From Rhynchonema sp. JSB1_4 (taxonomy: Eukaryota; Nematoda; Chromadorea; Monhysterida; Xyalidae), in contig JASAMV010001328.1 of the NCBI GenBank assembly GCA_030248065.1, positions 152,425-216,424 of the forward strand: a stretch of 64,000 nt of DNA, in the 5' to 3' direction. Below the pieces are notes generated by a model. The model did not search any database and was not told the origin of the DNA. It was given only the letters and a program-made list of their open reading frames with translations. A program made the translations under genes and the position numbers. Positions 60,801-64,000 of the stretch are shown here, in pieces. The stretch's first letter is position 1, and each line of letters opens with the position of its first letter.

Positions 60801-63800
60801 TGGGGAAACAACTTTTACGCTGCCAATTCATGACAGTTCATGCACGTTATGAGCTCCAGTGGGAATGTTGTCTCTGAGCTGGTGCGCATAATCTGGTGAT
60901 GAGCAAAACAAGTTTCTTTTGTAGGCAGTCCAGCCTGCACAGTTGGAAACTTATTGTTGTGCAACTTATTGTGACGAAAGTTACATACTGTATATATTCA
61001 AATCAGTTTTTGTTATGTTCAAATGTGTGTGCGTGTGTCCGTATATCTGACCCGATATTGTGTACAGTATATCCAATACTGACCACTCAATATACCAATG
61101 TACAAACCTCACAACAATGCCAAAGGGACTCTATCTGAACTGAATGACCTCACAATCTTACTCAACCTCACAATAGAAGTCAGTGGCTCCAAAAGTCACA
61201 TGACTAAGCCAGAACAAGTCTGATTCGATCTGATCACCAAGCTTAGTATCGCTTGTAATGTTAGTTTTCCTATGTCTAAACCTATCACTGCCTGTTTTAT
61301 TGGAGTAGTTTATCGTTATCAGTCAATTTTTTACCTTTGTTTTTTCTTCGTATCCGTGAGGCAGTCGCTTTTTATGATACAATTTTTTTGACGGTTGCTC
61401 CTTTCTCATAAGACTAGACGGGACCCGTGCCTACGGCCCGGCTTCAGCGCCGCGCCCGTGCCGTGCCCCCCCCAGGGTTGGGCAAAGAAAGGTTTTTGAA
61501 AAAAAAATTTTTTTTTTTTTAAATTTTTTTTTTAAATTTTCGGGGGAACAAAATGTTCTAAAACGTCCAAAAATGGCCTTTTTGGGGGTTATTTTTTGTC
61601 ATTTTTTCTCAAGGGTCGAAAAATTTTCTTCACAAAATCACCTTTGGGGCATGTATTTGGTACCTAAGATACCCCAAATGATGTTATTATACCTTCCCTT
61701 GATACATGAGACACAGTGTGCATGTGCCTACATGGTACTTCGATGTCATAACCCCATCAGGTCGGTCGTATACGACTGATTCAGCTGCCCGACAAGTATT
61801 TCTGCAGCTTATATTCTCAATTCTGTGTGGTTTATGAGTGAATCTTGCTTATTCGGCCACAAACTGTTGTGTCCGATACCACAGAGCAGCAATCATCGGT
61901 CCATATCAAGCACAGACTGTTGGATCGTACCGAAATGACGTAAACACCCTTGATAAGTGATGCAAACCAAGTCACAAAAGTGACTTGTCGATTAAAGTTG
62001 CATTTTGTCGCGATTTTGCGCGTTTTTTAGGCAAATTTGGTAAAATTTCCCCGAATCTCAGACTTTTTTTTAAAAAAAAAAATTTTTTTTTTAAAAAAAA
62101 ACTTGTTTAAAAAACTTTTTTTTCCAACCCTGCCCCCCCCCCGAAGACCCGTTAGCATACCCAAAGCTACCCTTCCGAGGGAGGGGGCCACAGACATACA
62201 TACATACATACAGCTTCCTGTTTTAGTAGTATAGATAAGCCAACTGAAGAGGCTAAAGGGGTGATCTGGATGGAAAAAGGCTGTTGGGCAACAAAGCAGT
62301 TTCGGAGATTTGAGAATGAGAAAGTTGGGGAAAAAGTCCAGGATTTTTGACAATTGGTTTAGATTGAAAAGCTGCGTTCGATATCGTTAAAGATTATCCA
62401 TTGACCATAATTATCACTGGACCCAGTGCATCACTTGTGATCAAGCTTCATTGCCTCTTAAAATCGCTTGTCCCAATCAGTCAACTTTTCCAGCTCAATA
62501 CGGTTGCATCGTAAGTTTATATACAGTACATATGTATCTGAGACGAGTATGACTTTGTTGCGCTTCATTCGATTTGGTCCTGGGCATATCAGACTGATAA
62601 GCCTGAACTTTTGACGCTTGGCGCAGCGCTGCATTTTACGATTGGACTGGACTATAAAGTTGTTTTCATGAGTGTATTGCTCGATCTTTGTTATAAAACA
62701 GTAGACCTCTTTTGTATTTTTGGTTGTTTTGTGGAGTCTTCTCAAAAAATGGTCTGTTTTTTTCATGCGAAATTTAATTCACGAAATGGCCTCCATGCTT
62801 CTTTATTGGCCCAACATAATCGGCTACATACGAGTGGTGCTCTTTCTGACCTCCTTCTACTGCATGCACATGCGACATGACTGGACAGCAACCTGGCTTT
62901 ATTGCACTCAACATTTTCTCGACTGTATTGATGGTAAATTAACATTTCTGTTTTATATTTTTCTTTTCCACACATGACTAAGCTTCTAACATTAGACTTC
63001 TGAAACAGAGAATAGTATCGCAAATAACCATCCGATTTAAACCACGCTGGAAACATCAGACGGGGAGATCAGCTCTAGTGCAAGGATGACGAACTAGCCC
63101 CACCGTTACAGAATTATGTAGTTCTGATAAAACAAGTAAACAACTTCAACTCTCTGCAGGTCCCATAGCGCGTCACCTGAACCAGTGCACCGAGTTCGGG
63201 GCTGCACTGGATATCATAACCGACAAGGTCGCACTGGTCGGTCTACAATTCGTGTTGGCTGAGCGATACCCGACTTATTCATGGTTTTTCGCCATATCGG
63301 CCTGCTATCTGACATTCATAAACTGGTATTTCACTTGGGCCAACGCTTGCAATCGGTCACATTTCAAAAATGTGGAAGGAAACTGGCTTCTGTCGATCTA
63401 TTATTCGGCACCGTGGCAAGATATAGTCATAACGGGAAAGGAGTTCTTCTACATCAGTCTGTATGTGATGTCCTTTTCGGATTCTATACTTTGGAGAGTA
63501 ATTTGCTGTATTTGCGCGCCAATCGAAGCGGTAAAATGGGTAATATGGTTTGAGAAAGGTCGTCGCGCGACGATGCTGTTTCAGAAATTTGAGGACGAAA
63601 AATTACGGAAACAATCGTAGAATGTGTTAAAGTGGCTTTGGTTTGAAAATGTGTGGATTTATTCGACTCTGTTTTGTAGAATTGCATTTGATCCATTGTC
63701 CAAAATCACAGCACTGATAAAAGCATCCCTGTTGCATGTTTTGCGCGCACATACAGAATATTAGAATAGCACAAAGCAACTCAAATTCTTTTGGTAAAGA

Positions 63801-64000
63801 AAGGGGAAAACTACATATTATTAAAAAACATAAAAGGAAGTCCCACCTTGAAATCAACGTCTTTGTCCGCACATTTGTCCAAATGCCGAGCCAACAGGAA
63901 CGCATACTGCACCGGGTCATGTGTGGACAACCAGATATAAGCGCTGCTGGACACGGCCTTGTACACATCCAGTCGGTACAAAGGGGTGCACGTGCGGCAG
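57809..64000 (-). CDS. TRPC-like cation channel, N- and C-terminus incomplete (14 exons)
   Basis: Exons 63847-64000 (runs off the window), 60424-60525, 60191-60268, 59854-59975, 59706-59789, 59535-59653, 59358-59475, 59159-59267, 58967-59080, 58809-58887, 58575-58728, 58299-58530, about 58099-58203 and 57809-57900. TRPC marks in order: SSSAYIWLSTHDPVQYAFLL and YECLAKHTRDVAGRLHE (N-terminal linker); LDLALHCDMKQFLSNHSVQS; membrane segments including YCWSYIYFLLCIWAL, WEFLFYLYIFAYVSG, LVLAILFFTALAFYC and IMITMSFSFAIG; a pore region (YLYWAFYGYLGPWD) and S6 (ALIIVILLNLMISLLVSTAD); the TRP box EWKCVR followed by IPPPMNIV; then YQQLMFKLHKRY. The exon at 58575-58728 has a TGA in the frame that fits both neighbours, so splicing there is unresolved or the gene is damaged. 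The donor of the TRP-box exon is also uncertain. Acts as a receptor-operated plasma-membrane channel by family. Confidence 0.87.
60296..60375 (-). other. tRNA-like sequence (SINE head or tRNA relic)
   Basis: Minus strand has a good A box (TAGCTCAGTGGTGAGAGC, about 60337-60355) and B box (GTTCGAATCC, about 60300-60309) at tRNA-like spacing, with the D stem GCTC/GAGC. The T stem and acceptor stem do not pair and the anticodon loop is too long, so it is not a working tRNA. It lies in a TRPC intron. Confidence 0.55.
61411..62237 (+). mobile_element. RTE-like retroelement tail, interrupted by a hAT element
   Basis: Same module as 1019-1212: ACTAGACGGGACCCGT at the left, then a poly-C run, GAAGACCCGTTAGCATACCC, GAGGGAGGGGGCCACAGAC, ACATACATACATAC and TTTTAGTAGTATAGAT at the right. 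The poly-C run is split by the element at 61473-62132. Confidence 0.65.
61473..62132. mobile_element. hAT-type MITE inside the poly-C run
   Basis: Ends CAGGGTTGGGCAAA and TTCCAACCCTG; 660 bases with inner hairpins of A and T runs (61498-61545 and 62060-62125). C runs flank both sides, so the target duplication is hidden in the homopolymer. Same family as 50087-50597. Confidence 0.8.
62786..63620 (+). CDS. CDIPT: CDP-diacylglycerol-inositol 3-phosphatidyltransferase (PI synthase), nested gene
   Basis: Makes phosphatidylinositol from CDP-diacylglycerol and myo-inositol in the ER membrane. Two exons, 62786-62933 and 63160-63620, joined in phase 1 across a 226-base intron; 202 residues, close to the usual 210 or so. 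The CDP-alcohol phosphatidyltransferase signature is complete and spans the splice site: DG-PIAR, then G and two spaced Asp in FGAALDIITDK. Membrane segments flank it (PNIIGYIRVVLFLTSFYC; WFFAISACYLTFINWYF; AGK/TGKEFFYISLYVMSF-like). ATG 62786 places the start right before the first membrane segment, as in animal relatives; an in-frame ATG at 62765 would add seven residues. It lies entirely in a 3.3 kb intron of the TRPC gene on the other strand. Gene appears intact. Confidence 0.93.

Larger units (their letters stand above)
60620..62780. other. TRPC intron sequence upstream of PI synthase
   Basis: Apart from the retroelement tail and hAT element at 61411-62237, I see no gene. The promoter of PI synthase must lie between about 62240 and 62785; no specific element is recognisable. 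Confidence 0.4.

Overview
The window is animal nuclear DNA. Genes are split by many short introns (often 45-100 bases) with GT/AG borders, protein families are metazoan (TRPC channel, SMYD4-type methyltransferase, xanthine dehydrogenase, CDP-alcohol phosphatidyltransferase, C-type lectin plus PAN/apple domains, a neuropeptide precursor), and the spacers are full of short inverted-repeat transposons. I see no bacterial operons, CRISPR arrays or rRNA. The source looks like an invertebrate; I cannot place it further from sequence alone. Gene models below were assembled by hand from exon reading frames, splice sites and matching intron phases.

Layout. 1-1.26 kb: minisatellite and a retroelement tail. 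1.4-12.6 kb (minus): 14 exons of xanthine dehydrogenase (iron-sulfur and FAD halves; the molybdenum half lies off the left edge). One 7.5 kb intron of this gene holds two damaged lectin/apple genes on the plus strand. 14.1-18.1 kb (minus): exons of one or two unrecognised genes, ending in a glutamine-rich repeat tail. 20.0-21.2 kb: two small convergent genes, a 98-residue membrane protein (plus) and a 127-residue secreted precursor with repeated dibasic-flanked FI-x-PSY peptides (minus), the best candidate for something undescribed. 24-24.5 kb (minus): one unrecognised terminal exon. 25.6-31.4 kb: no convincing gene. 31.5-32.5 kb: a partial SMYD4 copy. 32.6-36.1 kb: transposon-rich. 36.1-53.0 kb: an 8 kb tandem duplication carrying an unrecognised multi-exon gene (both copies damaged) and the 3' end of SMYD4. 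52.0-56.6 kb (minus): the complete SMYD4-like gene. 57.8-64.0 kb (minus): a TRPC-like channel whose 3.3 kb intron contains a complete phosphatidylinositol synthase gene on the plus strand.

The tandem duplication works as a dating tool: several transposons sit in one copy while the other keeps the empty target site, which fixes their ends and target duplications without any search. Two host genes (xanthine dehydrogenase and TRPC) carry antisense genes inside introns.
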